Below are positions 7,646 to 16,282 of a stretch of 64,000 nt of DNA, one piece after another. The notes under the pieces were generated by a model that was given only the letters and a program-made list of their open reading frames with translations, was not told the origin of the DNA and made no database searches. This DNA is from Lujinxingia vulgaris. GTDB taxonomy: Bacteria > Myxococcota_A > Bradymonadia > Bradymonadales > Bradymonadaceae. How positions within the stretch are numbered: position 1 is the first letter of the stretch; each line of letters starts with the position of its first letter. The stretch is from contig NZ_VOSM01000008.1 in assembly GCF_007997015.1 (NCBI RefSeq), positions 124,001-188,000 of the forward strand. The letters run 5' to 3'. Position numbers and translations under genes: made by a program.

Positions 7646-9241
7646 TTAAGGCGCTACCTGCACCGGGGTGATCCGCACGTTGTTAGCGTCGCCCTGGGTG
7701 CCGTCGCCGAGCTGACCGTTTTCGGCCGCACCCCAGCAGAAGGCTTCGCCGGAGGTGCTCAGCGCGCAGCTGTGGTAGCGGCCGGCGGCCACGCGGTAGA
7801 CCTCTTCAAGCAAGGGGACGGAGATGGGTGAGGCGCTGTCGCCCAGGGTGGAGGCGCGGCTGAGCTGGCTGCGGGCGTTGTCGCCCCAGCAGTGGGTGCT
7901 GCCGTCGACGAGGGCCGCGCAGGTGTGCAACCAGCCGGCGGCCACGTCGACGGCGTCGGCCGGGAGGTTGACCCGTTGGGCAAGCCCCGGAGAGCCGGAG
8001 GTGCCGCGGCCGAGCTGGCCGTTGTCGTTGCGACCCCAGCAGTAGACGTCGCCGTCGAGGGTCAGCGCGCAGGTGTGGTCGTAGCCGGCGCTGATGCGAC
8101 GCGAAGCCGGGAGGTTGAAGACCTGGCGCGGGGTGGTGGCGCCCTGGGTGCCGCTCACACCGAGCTGGCTTTTGTCATTGAGCCCCCAGCACCAGACCTC
8201 GCCAGAGGTGCGCAGCGCGCAGGAGTGGTTGTTGCCCAGGCTGATGTCGACGACCTGGTCGAAGTTGCCGCCGCCCTGGTTTTGTACATTGATCTTGGAG
8301 AGGGTGGCGGTGAGGTTGCCGCCACCGAGCTGGCCCTGGGCGTTGAAGCCCCAGCAGCGCACGAGCCCCAGCGAGGTTCGGGCGCAGGAGTGGTTTCCGC
8401 CGGCGGAGATGTGCGTCACGTCGAGGAGGCTTGTGACCGCCATGGGCTGGTTGGCGTTGTTGGTGGTGCCGGTGCCGAGCTGGCCCTGGGCGTTGAGGCC
8501 CCAGCAGCGCACGCGGTTGTCGCCCATGAGCGCGCAGGTGTGGAAGTTGCCGGCGCTGACCTGAAGGGCGCCGTCGATGTTGAAGGATGCGGTGGGGAAC
8601 TGGCTGCCGGAGTAGGCGCGGTTGCCAAGCTGGCCATCGTCGCCGCGTCCCCAGCAGCGGACCTGACCATTGGGGCGGAGCGCGCAGGTGTGTTCGGCGC
8701 CGGCGCTAAGATCAACAAAATTCTGGTCCGCCACGCAGAGGTTATTTGGCGCGCAGCGCTCGCCGCCGGCGCAGTCCGCGCAGCTGTACCGGGTGCCGTC
8801 GATGTAGATGTCGCCGCATTCGGCGCCGACCTCCCCGCAGACGTCGACACATTGTCCTTCCTGACAGGCGCCGAGGTCGCAGCTGCCGCAGCTCACCGCC
8901 TGACCGGAAAGGGTGTGGTCGCCGCACACAAAGCCGGCCTCGTCGCAGAGGTCGACGCAGACCTCGTCGCGGCATTGTTCGTTGGGGCCGCAGAGGCCGT
9001 CGCAGGGAAGCGGCTCGGTGGTGTCGGCGTCGTCTTCGGGGGCGGCGTCGGCGTCTTCGCCGACGTCGGTCGGGTCGGCGTCGGGGAGGCCCAGGTCGGG
9101 CTGGCCGCTGTCTGGCGCGTCGGTGTCTGGCGAGGACGCATCGGGCTCGATGTTCCAGTCGGGCTCGACGCTTGCGCAGCCGGCGCTGAGCAGCGAGGCC
9201 AGCAGGAGGACGACAAGAGAGGTAGCGTAGGGGCGTAACAC
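7646..9241 (-). CDS. RCC1-repeat lipoprotein with Cys-rich N-terminus
   Basis: The precursor has 531 residues. A lipobox (LLSAGCAS) is followed by an acidic Asp/Pro linker, a Cys-rich segment (CDGLCGPNEQCRDEVCVDLC and two similar stretches), then seven RCC1-type repeats. Each repeat has the bacterial form AG..HTCAL ... RCWG.N..GQLG, ending near the C-terminus. Seven blades fit a complete beta-propeller. The two Cys per blade (HTCAL and RCWG) probably form disulfides. The likely role is an outer-surface binding scaffold; no enzyme motif is seen. The GTG at 9241 is chosen because it begins the signal peptide directly; an ATG at 9328 would add 29 residues with no signal character. Upstream lie palindromic elements. 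Confidence 0.85.
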   Translation of the reverse strand: MLRPYATSLVVLLLASLLSAGCASVEPDWNIEPDASSPDTDAPDSGQPDLGLPDADPTDVGEDADAAPEDDADTTEPLPCDGLCGPNEQCRDEVCVDLCDEAGFVCGDHTLSGQAVSCGSCDLGACQEGQCVDVCGEVGAECGDIYIDGTRYSCADCAGGERCAPNNLCVADQNFVDLSAGAEHTCALRPNGQVRCWGRGDDGQLGNRAYSGSQFPTASFNIDGALQVSAGNFHTCALMGDNRVRCWGLNAQGQLGTGTTNNANQPMAVTSLLDVTHISAGGNHSCARTSLGLVRCWGFNAQGQLGGGNLTATLSKINVQNQGGGNFDQVVDISLGNNHSCALRTSGEVWCWGLNDKSQLGVSGTQGATTPRQVFNLPASRRISAGYDHTCALTLDGDVYCWGRNDNGQLGRGTSGSPGLAQRVNLPADAVDVAAGWLHTCAALVDGSTHCWGDNARSQLSRASTLGDSASPISVPLLEEVYRVAAGRYHSCALSTSGEAFCWGAAENGQLGDGTQGDANNVRITPVQVAP

Positions 9242-9413
9242 CGGCAGATCCCTGGTGAAAAAGGGGCGTTCCCATCGAGATGGTTCAAGACGAGGTGGAC
9301 CCTTACTAAAACGAAGCGCCGGGCACAATGCAACTGCAGCGGCGGCAGCGTGTTTCCCGCGCGGGGTGGGGGCGGATCAGAACAATCGCAAAATAAATCC
9401 CCACCACCCGCCA

Positions 9414-9481
9414 CCGTAGGGGGAGCCCTTGTGGGTCCCCGCCTTGGGAGTTCTGGAGGGGCACAAGACCCCTCCCTACGG
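9414..9481. repeat. palindromic MITE/REP-like element
   Basis: CCGTAGGG starts at 9414 and CCCTACGG ends at 9481. Between them GAGCCCTTGTGG and GCACAAGACCCCTC continue the pairing imperfectly. The whole can fold into one long stem. The layout resembles the widespread GTAGGGGC...GCCCCTAC family of bacterial palindromic repeats. A single copy is seen in this window. Confidence 0.6.
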
Positions 9482-9611
9482 ATTGGGTGGGTTCTCCATA
9501 AAAAAAACTCGTGGGACTTTGCGATTGCCCTGAGGGAGGGGGGCGCGAGCATTGTTTGGCACAGGCTCGCAGGTGTATGGTCCGCGCGCTCTCCTGGAGG
9601 GCGCGCGCTAT

Positions 9612-9773
9612 GACGCCGTGAGCTATCGTTGACGCCGCGTCTGCTGCGTTGAGAGCATCTCGGGCGGCGTTGCAAAGCCTCGACGATGCTCTAAAGCATC
9701 GCCTGCGTTTCGCGCCTTGCCCGAGAAGCTCTCAACCTCGCAGCCATCGACGTCAACTTCTGCTCACGGCGTC
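9612..9773. repeat. interspersed structured repeat of about 160 bp, copy 2
   Basis: The outer ends GACGCCGTGAGC (9612-9623) and GCTCACGGCGTC (9762-9773) are perfect inverted copies. Most of the interior matches copy 1 at 1847-2005, including GTTGCAAAGCCTCGACGATG. The inner stem keeps its sequence but the loop is TCTAAA instead of GAAA. It ends 39 bp before the start of the membrane-protein gene at 9813. Confidence 0.8.
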
Positions 9774-9812
9774 GTGATGCTCAATTGTGATCTTTTCCTT
9801 GGTAGACGAACG

Positions 9813-11285
9813 ATGACCTCCCAGCCGACTTCAACGCCCCACTCCGAGCCCCCTTCCACCCATCGCCGCGTGAGCTGGCAGTGGATGGTGGGGATCTTTT
9901 TGCTCTCGCTGGCCGTCTTTGCGGCGTTTAGCGGCGACCGGCTCAAAGGGCCGAGTCCGGACAATCACTTTGTGTATCTGGCGCATACCTACAACCAGAT
10001 GATCGCGGCGACCTTCAGCGATGAAGCCGCCGCAGCGCGCGAGGGGCTGGTGGCCTTTGAGCTCGATCGCGAGCCGCATCATCGCAATGATTGGGCGAGT
10101 TATCGGGAGATTGAGCTGCGCAGCGGGGAGGTGGTCAAGGGGAACTGGGCGGGGCGGGCGCAGCATGGGGAGTTTAAACTTTTGAGCGGGGAGGTGATGG
10201 AGATTCCGCGGGCGGAGATGCGGGGGGCGGAGCAGACCAGGCGTTACTTTGTCTCCTTTCCGCCGGGGCCGGGATTTTTGATGATGCCCCTTGTGGCCGT
10301 GTGGGGTTGGGAGACCAACGATGTGCTCTTCACCATCGTGTTTGCGGCGCTCAACGTGCTGTTGATGTTTTTGTTGCTGGAGCGCCTGTCGGCCACCGGC
10401 GTCACCGAGCGCAGTCGCAGCGATAACCTCTGGCTGACCGCGCTCTTTGGCTTTGGGACGGTGCATCTGTGGTGTGCGGTGCTGGGGCAGGTGTGGTTTA
10501 CGGCGCTGGTGGTGGGCATCACGTTTACGCTGGGCTACATCTACTTCGGGTTGTATGCCCGGCGGCCCTTTCTGGCGGGGGTGTGTCTGGCGCTGGGCTT
10601 TGCGACGCGCACGCCGCTTGTGTTCTCGGCGATCTTTTTCTTTTTGATGGTGGCCTTCCCCGGGGGCCGGCTGGTGGTGCCGGCGCAGTATAAGGAGCAG
10701 TTTAAAAAGCTCGTGCTCTTCTGCATCCCGTGTCTGGTGGTGGGGTTGAGCCTGCTCTTTATGAACTACCTGCGTTTTGAGTCGTTTACGGAGTTCGGGC
10801 ACCGCTACCTAGCCGAGGGGCGCATCGGGCGGATTGTGGAGTACGGGCTCTTTCACTGGCATTTTCTGGGCAAAAACCTCTCGGCGGCCTTTACGCTGAT
10901 GCCCGAGCTGCAGACGAGTTACCCCTATGTGGTGGTGAGCCGTCACGGGATGAGCCTTCTGTTGACGACGCCGGCCTTTGCGTACCTGCTGTGGCCCAGG
11001 GAGCGGCGCGATGCGGGTGAGCGATTCTTGCACCGTGCGCTGTGGGCGACGGTGGCGGCGATCGCGATCCCGGGGTTTTTGTATCAGAACACGGGCTACG
11101 AGCAGTTTGGCTACCGCTTTAGCCTGGATTTTACGGCGTATCTGATCGTGCTTCTGGCGGTGGGGCGGCGGCCGCTGACGCGTCTGTTTAAGGCGTGTGT
11201 GGTGGCGGGTTTTGCGGTCAATGCGTTTGGGGCCATCACCTTTAAGCGGATGGCGGAGTTTTACAGCAACCGTTTTTTCGTTTAG
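9813..11285 (+). CDS. polytopic membrane protein, GT-C glycosyltransferase-like
   Basis: The product has 490 residues and about ten predicted membrane segments, beginning with WMVGIFLLSLAVFAAF. After the first segment an extracytoplasmic loop of about 120 residues carries PDNHFVYLAHTYNQ and later YFVSFPPGPGFLMMPLV. An acidic residue soon after the first membrane segment and a PPGP loop before the second are common in GT-C (PMT/ArnT-like) integral membrane glycosyltransferases, but the match is loose. The C-terminus (GYRFSLDFTAYLIVLLAV) also resembles those proteins. The frame is open from the repeat at 9717; the ATG at 9813 was chosen. It could be a single gene or be read together with the small membrane protein at 11369. 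Sugar-transfer function is only a suggestion. Confidence 0.65.
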   Translation: MTSQPTSTPHSEPPSTHRRVSWQWMVGIFLLSLAVFAAFSGDRLKGPSPDNHFVYLAHTYNQMIAATFSDEAAAAREGLVAFELDREPHHRNDWASYREIELRSGEVVKGNWAGRAQHGEFKLLSGEVMEIPRAEMRGAEQTRRYFVSFPPGPGFLMMPLVAVWGWETNDVLFTIVFAALNVLLMFLLLERLSATGVTERSRSDNLWLTALFGFGTVHLWCAVLGQVWFTALVVGITFTLGYIYFGLYARRPFLAGVCLALGFATRTPLVFSAIFFFLMVAFPGGRLVVPAQYKEQFKKLVLFCIPCLVVGLSLLFMNYLRFESFTEFGHRYLAEGRIGRIVEYGLFHWHFLGKNLSAAFTLMPELQTSYPYVVVSRHGMSLLLTTPAFAYLLWPRERRDAGERFLHRALWATVAAIAIPGFLYQNTGYEQFGYRFSLDFTAYLIVLLAVGRRPLTRLFKACVVAGFAVNAFGAITFKRMAEFYSNRFFV

Positions 11286-11368
11286 GTCCGGGTGGTTGCT
11301 CGGGGCGGTGTGGTACCGCTTTCCCGTTGAGATTGAGTCACTTAGCGAATGCCGCCTGAGAGAGCGTG

Positions 11369-11698
11369 ATGTTCAAGATTCCGATGCCCCCCCGGCCCCA
11401 GCCCTTGCCGGAAGGGGAGCGGCCGAAGTTGCAAAAACTCTTTGGCTCGTATGCGAACGGCACCCTGGCGCTGATGGGGGTGGCCGCCGGGGTGATCGCG
11501 CTTGCGACGCTGGGGCTGGAGATCTTTTTTGAGTCGCCGCTGACCGCGGCGCTGGGGCTTCCGATTCCTTATATGAGCATGCCGCTGGGGCTGGGCACGG
11601 TGGTGCTGGGCGGGTTGATGGCGCGCGCGAGCTGGAAGATGGCGTTGCCGGCGCTCTTGATGGGGGCGACGTACTGGGCGATGGTGGCGCTGGCCTGA
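11369..11698 (+). CDS. small membrane protein of unknown function
   Basis: A 109-residue protein with a Pro-rich soluble N-terminus (MFKIPMPPRPQPLPEGERPK) and two or three membrane segments: TLALMGVAAGVIALATLGL, a central LGLGTVVLGGLM, and LLMGATYWAMVALA. No family is recognised. A GTG one codon upstream (11366) is also possible; GAGAG lies just before it. It follows the membrane protein at 9813 by 83 nt on the same strand and precedes the dmp genes by 82 nt. Confidence 0.6.
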   Translation: MFKIPMPPRPQPLPEGERPKLQKLFGSYANGTLALMGVAAGVIALATLGLEIFFESPLTAALGLPIPYMSMPLGLGTVVLGGLMARASWKMALPALLMGATYWAMVALA

Positions 11699-11780
11699 AG
11701 GGGGCGGCAATCGTCTGAACGCTGCCTTCGCGCGAATTTTCCTCTGTCGACAACCTCTCACACACCCCGCTGGAGCCCCT

Positions 11781-12596
11781 ATGACCACCCATGATCCGGA
11801 GCGCGTGGAGCGTGCCGCGCAGATGCTCTGGGATGCCCAGTTCAGTCAGACCCCCTGTGCGCCTTTGAGCCAGAGTTTTGAGGGGCTGAGCGTGCAGGAA
11901 TCCTACGCGATTCAGGGGTTGGTGGGGCGCTGGCGAGAGCTTCGCCACGGGCTCGACGGCAAGCGGCCTGCGCGGCTGGTGGGCCATAAGATCGGGCTGA
12001 CGAGCGAGGCGATTCAGAGCTGGCTGAAGGTCAGTGAGCCCGACTTCGGGCTGCTTTTGAGCGATATGGTGGTGAACGATTCGATGGTGGCGTCGACCTC
12101 GACGCTTTTGCAGCCGCGGGCGGAGGCGGAGGTGGCCTTTGTGCTCAAGGAAGACCTGAGCGGTCCGGGGGTCACGGCCGCCCAGGTGGTGCACGCTACG
12201 GAGTATGTGATGGCGGCGATTGAGATCATCGATTCGCGCATCGCCGACTGGAAGATCACCTACGAAGATACGATCGCCGACAACGCGTCGAGCGGGCTTT
12301 TTGTGCTGGGCGGGCGGCCGCGAAAGATCGAAGACGTGGACCTGCGGCTGTGCGGGATGGCGATGCGCAAGAACGGTCGGATGGTCTCCACGGGGGCGGG
12401 GGCGGCGTGTCTGGGGCATCCGGTCAACGCGGTGGTCTGGCTGGCGAATAAGCTCGGGGAGTTTGGCCAGGGCTTAAAGGCCGGGCAGGTGGTGTTGAGC
12501 GGGGCGCTGGGGCCGGTGTGCGATGTGGCCGCGGGCGATTTCGTCGAAGCGGAGATCTCGGGGCTGGGGCGAGTGACGGTGCGATTTGGAGAGTGA
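11781..12596 (+). CDS. dmpE: 2-oxopent-4-enoate hydratase
   Basis: The 271-residue protein belongs to the hydratase/decarboxylase (FAA-hydrolase fold) family. It reads like DmpE/Mhp[46 protein letters not shown] (metal-binding Glu residues), [13 protein letters not shown] and [11 protein letters not shown]. It adds water to 2-hydroxypenta-2,4-dienoate to give 4-hydroxy-2-oxovalerate, a cytoplasmic, Mg-dependent step. It begins a four-gene block in the order E-F-G-H and ends four bases before dmpF. The paralogue at 14607 reads more like the decarboxylase DmpH, which supports this split of roles. Confidence 0.88.
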   Translation: MTTHDPERVERAAQMLWDAQFSQTPCAPLSQSFEGLSVQESYAIQGLVGRWRELRHGLDGKRPARLVGHKIGLTSEAIQSWLKVSEPDFGLLLSDMVVNDSMVASTSTLLQPRAEAEVAFVLKEDLSGPGVTAAQVVHATEYVMAAIEIIDSRIADWKITYEDTIADNASSGLFVLGGRPRKIEDVDLRLCGMAMRKNGRMVSTGAGAACLGHPVNAVVWLANKLGEFGQGLKAGQVVLSGALGPVCDVAAGDFVEAEISGLGRVTVRFGE

Positions 12597-12600
12597 GGCG

Positions 12601-13512
12601 ATGGGTAAGGTGAAGGTGGCGATTCTGGGTTCCGGCAATATCGGGACGGACCTGATGATGAAGTTGCAGCGCTCTGAGGTGCTGGAGCTCGCGATGCTGG
12701 GGGGCATCGACGAGGCGTCGGAGGGCTTAAAGCGCGCCGCTGAGCTGGGCGTGGCGACGACGCATCGGGGGATTGAGGGGTTGATGGAGGACGCGTGTTT
12801 TGGAGAGGTGGAGCTGGTCTTTGATGCGACCAGCGCCTATGCGCACGCCCGGCATGCGGAACTTCTTAAGGCCGCCGGAAAACGGGTGGTGGATATGACG
12901 CCGGCGGCGATCGGGCCTTATGTGGTGCCGGTGTGCAACCTTCAGGAACATCGCGAGGCGCCGAACGTGAATATGGTGACCTGCGGGGGGCAGGCGACGA
13001 TTCCGGTGGTGTGGGCGGTGAGTCAGGTGGCGAAGGTCGCCTATGCGGAGATCGTCGCGGCGATTGCGAGTCGCTCCGCCGGTCCGGGCACGCGGGCGAA
13101 TATCGATGAGTTTACGGTCACGACGTCGCGGGCGATCGAAGAGGTGGGAGGCGCGGCGAAGGGAAAGGCGATCATCATTTTGAACCCGGCGGAGCCGCCG
13201 CTGATCATGCGCGATACCGTGCATGTGTTTTCGGAGCTGGCCGATACCGAGGCCATCCGCAGCTCTGTGGAAAGGGTTGTGGAAAAGGTTGCGGAGTATG
13301 TGCCGGGGTATCGCCTGGTGCGCGAGCCGATCCTTGAAGTGTTTGATGAGGCGAATCCGCTGCGGGTTCCGGGGGAGGCGCCGCGGACCGGCGTGCACAC
13401 CACGGTGCTGCTGGAGGTGGAAGGGGCGGGTGACTTCTTGCCGGCCTATGCCGGGAACCTCGACATCATGACGGCTGCCGCGTTGAAGATGGGCGAGCTG
13501 CTGGTCAGCTAA
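12601..13512 (+). CDS. dmpF: acetaldehyde dehydrogenase (acylating)
   Basis: The 303-residue enzyme converts acetaldehyde, CoA and NAD to acetyl-CoA, using the product of the aldolase made by the next gene. The NAD-binding start ([14 protein letters not shown]) and the catalytic Cys in [16 protein letters not shown] (about residue 128) are intact. ITCGGQ-type sequence and [16 protein letters not shown] are standard for DmpF/MhpF/BphJ. The ATG at 12601 has GGAGAG seven bases upstream; a TTG at 12586 in frame was rejected. In relatives this enzyme forms a complex with DmpG and passes acetaldehyde through an internal channel. The length is normal. Confidence 0.93.
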   Translation: MGKVKVAILGSGNIGTDLMMKLQRSEVLELAMLGGIDEASEGLKRAAELGVATTHRGIEGLMEDACFGEVELVFDATSAYAHARHAELLKAAGKRVVDMTPAAIGPYVVPVCNLQEHREAPNVNMVTCGGQATIPVVWAVSQVAKVAYAEIVAAIASRSAGPGTRANIDEFTVTTSRAIEEVGGAAKGKAIIILNPAEPPLIMRDTVHVFSELADTEAIRSSVERVVEKVAEYVPGYRLVREPILEVFDEANPLRVPGEAPRTGVHTTVLLEVEGAGDFLPAYAGNLDIMTAAALKMGELLVS

Positions 13513-13544
13513 GTTCGTTTGCCGAAGAGGCCTGGAGAATCGTT

Positions 13545-14561
13545 ATGACGACTTCGACTTCGTCGAAAAAGATCCTTGTGAACGACTGCACGCTGCGCGA
13601 TGGGATGCACGCGCTGGGCCACCAGTATTCGGTGGAGCAGATGGTGGCGGTCGCCAGAAAACTCGATGAGGCGAAGGTCGATATTGTGGAGGTGAGCCAC
13701 GGCGATGGCTTGCAGGGGAACTCGTTTAATTACGGGTTCTCTGCGCACACGGAGCGCGAGTATATCGAGGCGGTGCGCGCGGAGCTCAAGTACGCCAGGC
13801 TCGCTGCGCTGCTCTTGCCGGGGATTGGCACGCGGGCGGATATCGATGAAGCGAAAGCGATGGGGGTGGACACCATTCGCGTGGCGACGCATTGCACCGA
13901 GGCGGATGTGGCGCGCCAGCATATCGAGCACGGGCGTAAGCTGGGGCTGGATACGGTGGGGTTTTTGATGATGGCGCATATGACGCCGACCGCCGAGCTC
14001 GTGCGCCAGGCGAAGCTGATGGAGAGCTACGGGGCGCATTGTGTGTACGTGACGGATTCGGCCGGCGCGCTCCTGATGGAGGAGACGCGCGAGAAGGTCG
14101 GGGCGTTGCGCGAGGCGCTCGAGTGCCAGGTGGGTTTTCATAACCACAACAACCTGGGGCTGGGCGTGGCCAACACGATTGTGGCGATTGAGGCGGGGGC
14201 CGACCGCGTGGATGGCTCGGTGGCGGGGATGGGGGCCGGGGCGGGGAATTGCCCGCTGGAGGTCTTGATCGCGGTGTGTGAGCGCACGGGCATTGCGACG
14301 GGGCTTGAGCTTTATCCGCTTATCGACTGTGCGGACCAGATCGTGCGGCCCCTGCAGCGTCGGCCGGTGCAGACCGACGGCAACGCGCTGATGCTAGGGT
14401 ATGCCGGGGTGTATTCGTCGTTTTTGTTGCATACCGAGCGGGCCGCCGAGCGTTTTGGGGTGGATCCGCGCGATATCCTGGTGGAGCTGGGCCGGCGAGG
14501 CATGGTTGGTGGTCAGGAAGATATGATTCTCGACGTGGCGATGGAGCTGAAGTCACGTTGA
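13545..14561 (+). CDS. dmpG: 4-hydroxy-2-oxovalerate aldolase
   Basis: The 338-residue protein has the HMGL-like TIM barrel of DmpG/BphI/MhpE. NDCTLRDGMHALGHQYSVEQ carries the metal-binding Asp and the catalytic Arg. VGFHNHNNLGLGVANTIVAI carries the metal-binding His residues. It splits 4-hydroxy-2-oxovalerate into pyruvate and acetaldehyde, which the dehydrogenase from the gene before it takes up. GGAG stands about ten bases before the ATG. Spacing of 32 nt after dmpF and 45 nt before dmpH fits a single operon. Length and motifs are normal. Confidence 0.93.
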   Translation: MTTSTSSKKILVNDCTLRDGMHALGHQYSVEQMVAVARKLDEAKVDIVEVSHGDGLQGNSFNYGFSAHTEREYIEAVRAELKYARLAALLLPGIGTRADIDEAKAMGVDTIRVATHCTEADVARQHIEHGRKLGLDTVGFLMMAHMTPTAELVRQAKLMESYGAHCVYVTDSAGALLMEETREKVGALREALECQVGFHNHNNLGLGVANTIVAIEAGADRVDGSVAGMGAGAGNCPLEVLIAVCERTGIATGLELYPLIDCADQIVRPLQRRPVQTDGNALMLGYAGVYSSFLLHTERAAERFGVDPRDILVELGRRGMVGGQEDMILDVAMELKSR

Positions 14562-14606
14562 TCCGGGTAGTCGCATTGCCCTTTTTTCCATGAAGAGGAA
14601 GACGTT

Positions 14607-15395
14607 ATGGCGCTTAGTGAAGAGACGATTCAGAGCCTTGCCGCGAAGGTCGATGAGGCCGCCCGCACGACGACCCCGCTGGTGATGCTGACCGCGGAGA
14701 TTCCGGAGCTGACGCTCGACGAAGCGTATACGATTCAGCGTGCCTCGATGGCGCGTCGCTTTGAGCGCGGCGAGTCGCTGGTGGGCATGAAGATGGGGCT
14801 GACCAGCCGGGCGAAGATGGAGCAGATGGGGGTGCATGAGCCGATTTACGGGCACCTCACAAGCGCGATGACGCTCCCGGATGGGGCGACGATCGCGCAT
14901 GGCGACTATTGCCATCCGCGGGTGGAGCCGGAGATCGCGTTCATCATGGGGGAAGACCTCAGCGGGACGCCGACGCCTCAGGAGGCTCTGCGGGCGGTGA
15001 GCGGTGTGTGTGGCGCGCTGGAGATCATCGATAGTCGCTACAAGGACTTTAAGTTCACGTTGATCGATGTGGTGGCCGACAACGCCTCGTCGACGGGCTA
15101 TGTGCTGGGGACGAAGCTCAAGCATCCGGCGACCCTGGAGTTGGGGAACCTGGGGATGGTGATGAGCGTCAACGGTCAGGTGGTGGAGACGGGCTCATCG
15201 GCGGCGATTCTGGAGCATCCGGCGCGTTCGCTGGCCGCACTTGTGAAGATGCTCAACGCCCGTGGTGAGGGGCTGAAGAAGGGGCAGGTGGTGCTGGCGG
15301 GAGGGGCGACGAAGGCGGTGGCGCTTAAGCCCGGCGACCAGGTGACCCTGGAGGTTGAGGGGTTGGGGAGGGTGGAGCTGGGTGTGGCAGGTTGA
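14607..15395 (+). CDS. dmpH: 4-oxalocrotonate (2-oxo-3-hexenedioate) decarboxylase
   Basis: The 262-residue protein is a paralogue of the product of 11781-12596. It reads like XylI/DmpH: VGMKMGLTSRAKMEQMGVHE, PIYGHLTSAM, HPRVEPEIAFIMGEDL, LEIIDSRYKDFKF and VVADNASSTGYVLG. It decarboxylates 2-oxo-3-hexenedioate to 2-oxopent-4-enoate, the substrate of DmpE. The enzyme acts in the cytoplasm, often complexed with the hydratase. It is the last gene of the block; a strong intrinsic terminator lies 22 nt past the stop. No ring-cleavage dioxygenase, semialdehyde dehydrogenase or tautomerase lies in the window, so the supplier of its substrate is elsewhere. Confidence 0.88.
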   Translation: MALSEETIQSLAAKVDEAARTTTPLVMLTAEIPELTLDEAYTIQRASMARRFERGESLVGMKMGLTSRAKMEQMGVHEPIYGHLTSAMTLPDGATIAHGDYCHPRVEPEIAFIMGEDLSGTPTPQEALRAVSGVCGALEIIDSRYKDFKFTLIDVVADNASSTGYVLGTKLKHPATLELGNLGMVMSVNGQVVETGSSAAILEHPARSLAALVKMLNARGEGLKKGQVVLAGGATKAVALKPGDQVTLEVEGLGRVELGVAG

Positions 15396-15417
15396 GTTCG
15401 CAATAGAAAAAACAAGA

Positions 15418-15451
15418 AGCCCGCAGCGCTCACGCGCTGCGGGCTTTTTTT
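15418..15451 (+). terminator. intrinsic terminator of the dmp block
   Basis: AGCCCGCAGCGC (15418-15429) and GCGCTGCGGGCT (15434-15445) form a perfect 12-bp stem with a TCAC loop. A run of seven T follows. It lies just past dmpH and is the clearest terminator in the window. Confidence 0.95.
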
Positions 15452-15483
15452 GTGGGGCGGAGATAGGAGGCGAAGGAGGCGTG

Positions 15484-16104
15484 TTATTCGCTCAAGCAAT
15501 CGCCCACGTCCCCACTTCGCACCGAGCCATCGACGCAGGTGACCTGACGCAGGGTGACGTTGGTGAGGGTGATGCCTTCGGTGCGGGCGCCCTCGAAGGA
15601 GGTGTGGCTGAGGAGGGTGTTGGTGAAGCGCGCCTTTCGAAGATCAGCACCGGAGAAGTCGCTTCCGGCGATGGCGCCGTCGTTGATGCGCATGCCGCGC
15701 AGGTCGTGGTCGGGGAGCGCGAGGGAGGACCAGACGCGGCCCAGGGTGAGGCCGCGAGCTAAGTCGTCGGCGTTGGTGAAGGCGTCGGGGCCGATGAGGG
15801 GGGAGGTGGGGCCTTCGGCGATAAGACCGTTTCTGGCGAGGAAGTGGTTCATGGTCTGAGCGACGGGGGAGACCATGGCCGGGTAGAGGTCGATCCAGTC
15901 GCCGTCTTTGAAGGCGACGAAGGAGGAGGCGGGCAGCGTGGTGATGGCGTCGGGAGCGCGGCCATCAAGCACGGCAAAGTCGTGGTCGATGTAGAGAGGC
16001 AGGTCGTCGGGGAGCTCCATCAGGGAGAGCACCGCGTTCATGGTCGGGGTGCTCGGGCAGGTCGACATGTGCTGGTAGACGACGAAGGGTTCGCCGCTGG
16101 CCAT
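15484..16104 (-). CDS. pentapeptide-repeat protein
   Basis: The product has 206 residues. The last 80 include pentapeptide-type repeats (DFSGADLRKARFTNTLLSHT and SFEGARTEGITLTNVTL), with a hydrophobic residue at every fifth place, then a tail CVDGSVRSGDVGDCLSE with two Cys. The first 120 residues have no clear family. A remnant of a related C-terminus (CIDG..RSGD...DCL) is found at 22030-22095. There is no clear signal peptide in the frame as read, though the paired Cys hint at export. The start is uncertain: the ATG at 16104 opens the frame, with another at 16068. Function is unknown; such repeats form a right-handed beta-helix and often bind proteins. Confidence 0.65.
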   Translation of the reverse strand: MASGEPFVVYQHMSTCPSTPTMNAVLSLMELPDDLPLYIDHDFAVLDGRAPDAITTLPASSFVAFKDGDWIDLYPAMVSPVAQTMNHFLARNGLIAEGPTSPLIGPDAFTNADDLARGLTLGRVWSSLALPDHDLRGMRINDGAIAGSDFSGADLRKARFTNTLLSHTSFEGARTEGITLTNVTLRQVTCVDGSVRSGDVGDCLSE

Positions 16105-16282
16105 CAGCGCTCAGCAGGGCATGTGGTGCGGGTCGCGCCGCATCACAGGGAGCTGGTTCGCCGGTGTTCGCTACGCATGGTGCGCTTCCTGGTGGTTGCG
16201 AAGCGTTGAGTGAGAGGCGGGGGCGTGTTAGGGAAGGCGCATAATCATGTCCATCGTGAACCTCCTCGGGTAGCGCAGTCTT

